Below are positions 21,885 to 21,963 of a stretch of 21,963 bases of DNA, in pieces. The notes under the pieces are model-generated. The model searched no databases. It worked only from the letters and a program-made list of their open reading frames with translations, and was not told the DNA's origin. Location of the stretch: NCBI GenBank assembly GCA_910579055.1, contig CAJTSU010000003.1, forward strand, positions 19,455 to 41,417, given 5' to 3'. The number at the start of each line of letters is the position of its first letter. The first letter of the stretch is position 1. Source of the stretch: an uncultured Mailhella sp. (GTDB lineage Bacteria; Desulfobacterota; Desulfovibrionia; Desulfovibrionales; Desulfovibrionaceae). A program made the translations under genes and the position numbers.

Positions 21885-21963
21885 TATCCTTGACCGTCGG
21901 AGGAGCGAGCGTAGCGAGCTTGGAGCGACGCCCCCCGCCGCATGGTAATGCGGCATGGAGGGG
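21885..21963 (+). repeat. GC-rich intergenic element, copy B, reaching the window edge
   Basis: Starts TATCCTTGACCGTCGGAGG, contains AGCGAGCGTAGCGAGC and GGAGCGACGCCC, and matches copy A at 13354 over about 54 bases. It continues with a perfect hairpin CCGCAT-GGTA-ATGCGG at 21926-21950 that copy A lacks. It follows the lysozyme-like gene by 44 nt; no terminator with a T-run is visible in that gap. Confidence 0.55.

Noticed and set aside
1..21963. CRISPR array, prophage, transposase or defence island
   Set aside because: No regularly spaced repeats, no integrase or transposase and no known defence genes; AddAB is treated as housekeeping recombination.

Overview
The window (about 22 kb, moderately GC-rich) looks like chromosomal DNA of a Gram-negative delta-proteobacterium-type organism, most likely Desulfovibrionaceae (Desulfovibrio/Bilophila-like). 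The basis is a CobA-HemD fusion (siroheme/cobalamin branch), an lpxB gene (lipid A), an AddAB recombination nuclease, a standalone AMMECR1 protein and a sigma-54 promoter in front of a muramidase-like gene. The taxon is inferred from gene content and protein flavour; no rRNA marker is present. Most of the window is ordinary housekeeping sequence. The less explained material is in the intergenic DNA and in the small or hypothetical genes.

Layout. (1) 1-6469, minus: a newly noticed 58-codon ORF, addA and addB (addB runs off the left edge), with ATGA coupling between the small ORF and addA and a good sigma-70 promoter in front. (2) 6798-7958, plus: a MetC-type PLP lyase bracketed by two copies of a 42-nt intergenic element. 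(3) 8221-8616, minus: a 131-residue hypothetical protein with its own promoter, an operator-like dyad and an intrinsic terminator. (4) 8617-9376: a 760-nt gene-poor stretch ending in a perfect 25-bp inverted-repeat terminator. (5) 9377-10456, minus: an HtpX-like membrane zinc protease with an unusual repeat-bearing tail. (6) 10576-13222, plus: a tight operon of a secreted NagZ-like GH3 enzyme, trmL and cbiB. (7) 13417-17098, minus: an exported protein of unknown function, rfbB, rfbD and lpxB, joined by very short gaps or 4-nt overlaps; this is an envelope/LPS operon. (8) 17480-20388, minus: cobA-hemD fusion, purN and an AMMECR1-domain gene, with a possible 78-codon ORF upstream. (9) 20644-21840, plus: a signal-less lysozyme-like protein behind a near-consensus sigma-54 promoter. 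The right edge holds a GC-rich repeat also found at 13354 and, as a core on the other strand, at 6585.

How the genes fit together. AddAB processes double-strand breaks. cobA-hemD makes precorrin-2 from hydroxymethylbilane and cbiB acts late in cobalamin synthesis, so both ends of the corrinoid pathway are represented in different operons. rfbB and rfbD make dTDP-rhamnose while lpxB makes lipid A disaccharide, so operon 7 joins O-antigen/core sugar supply to lipid A. The NagZ-like enzyme and the lysozyme-like protein both act on peptidoglycan, but sit in different regulatory contexts. I see no CRISPR array, tRNA, rRNA, transposase or phage module. I do not see a clearly new multi-gene system; the best leads are the 58-codon ORF coupled to addA, the sigma-54-driven lysozyme, the metC-flanking repeats and the recoding-like leader at 17095-17310.
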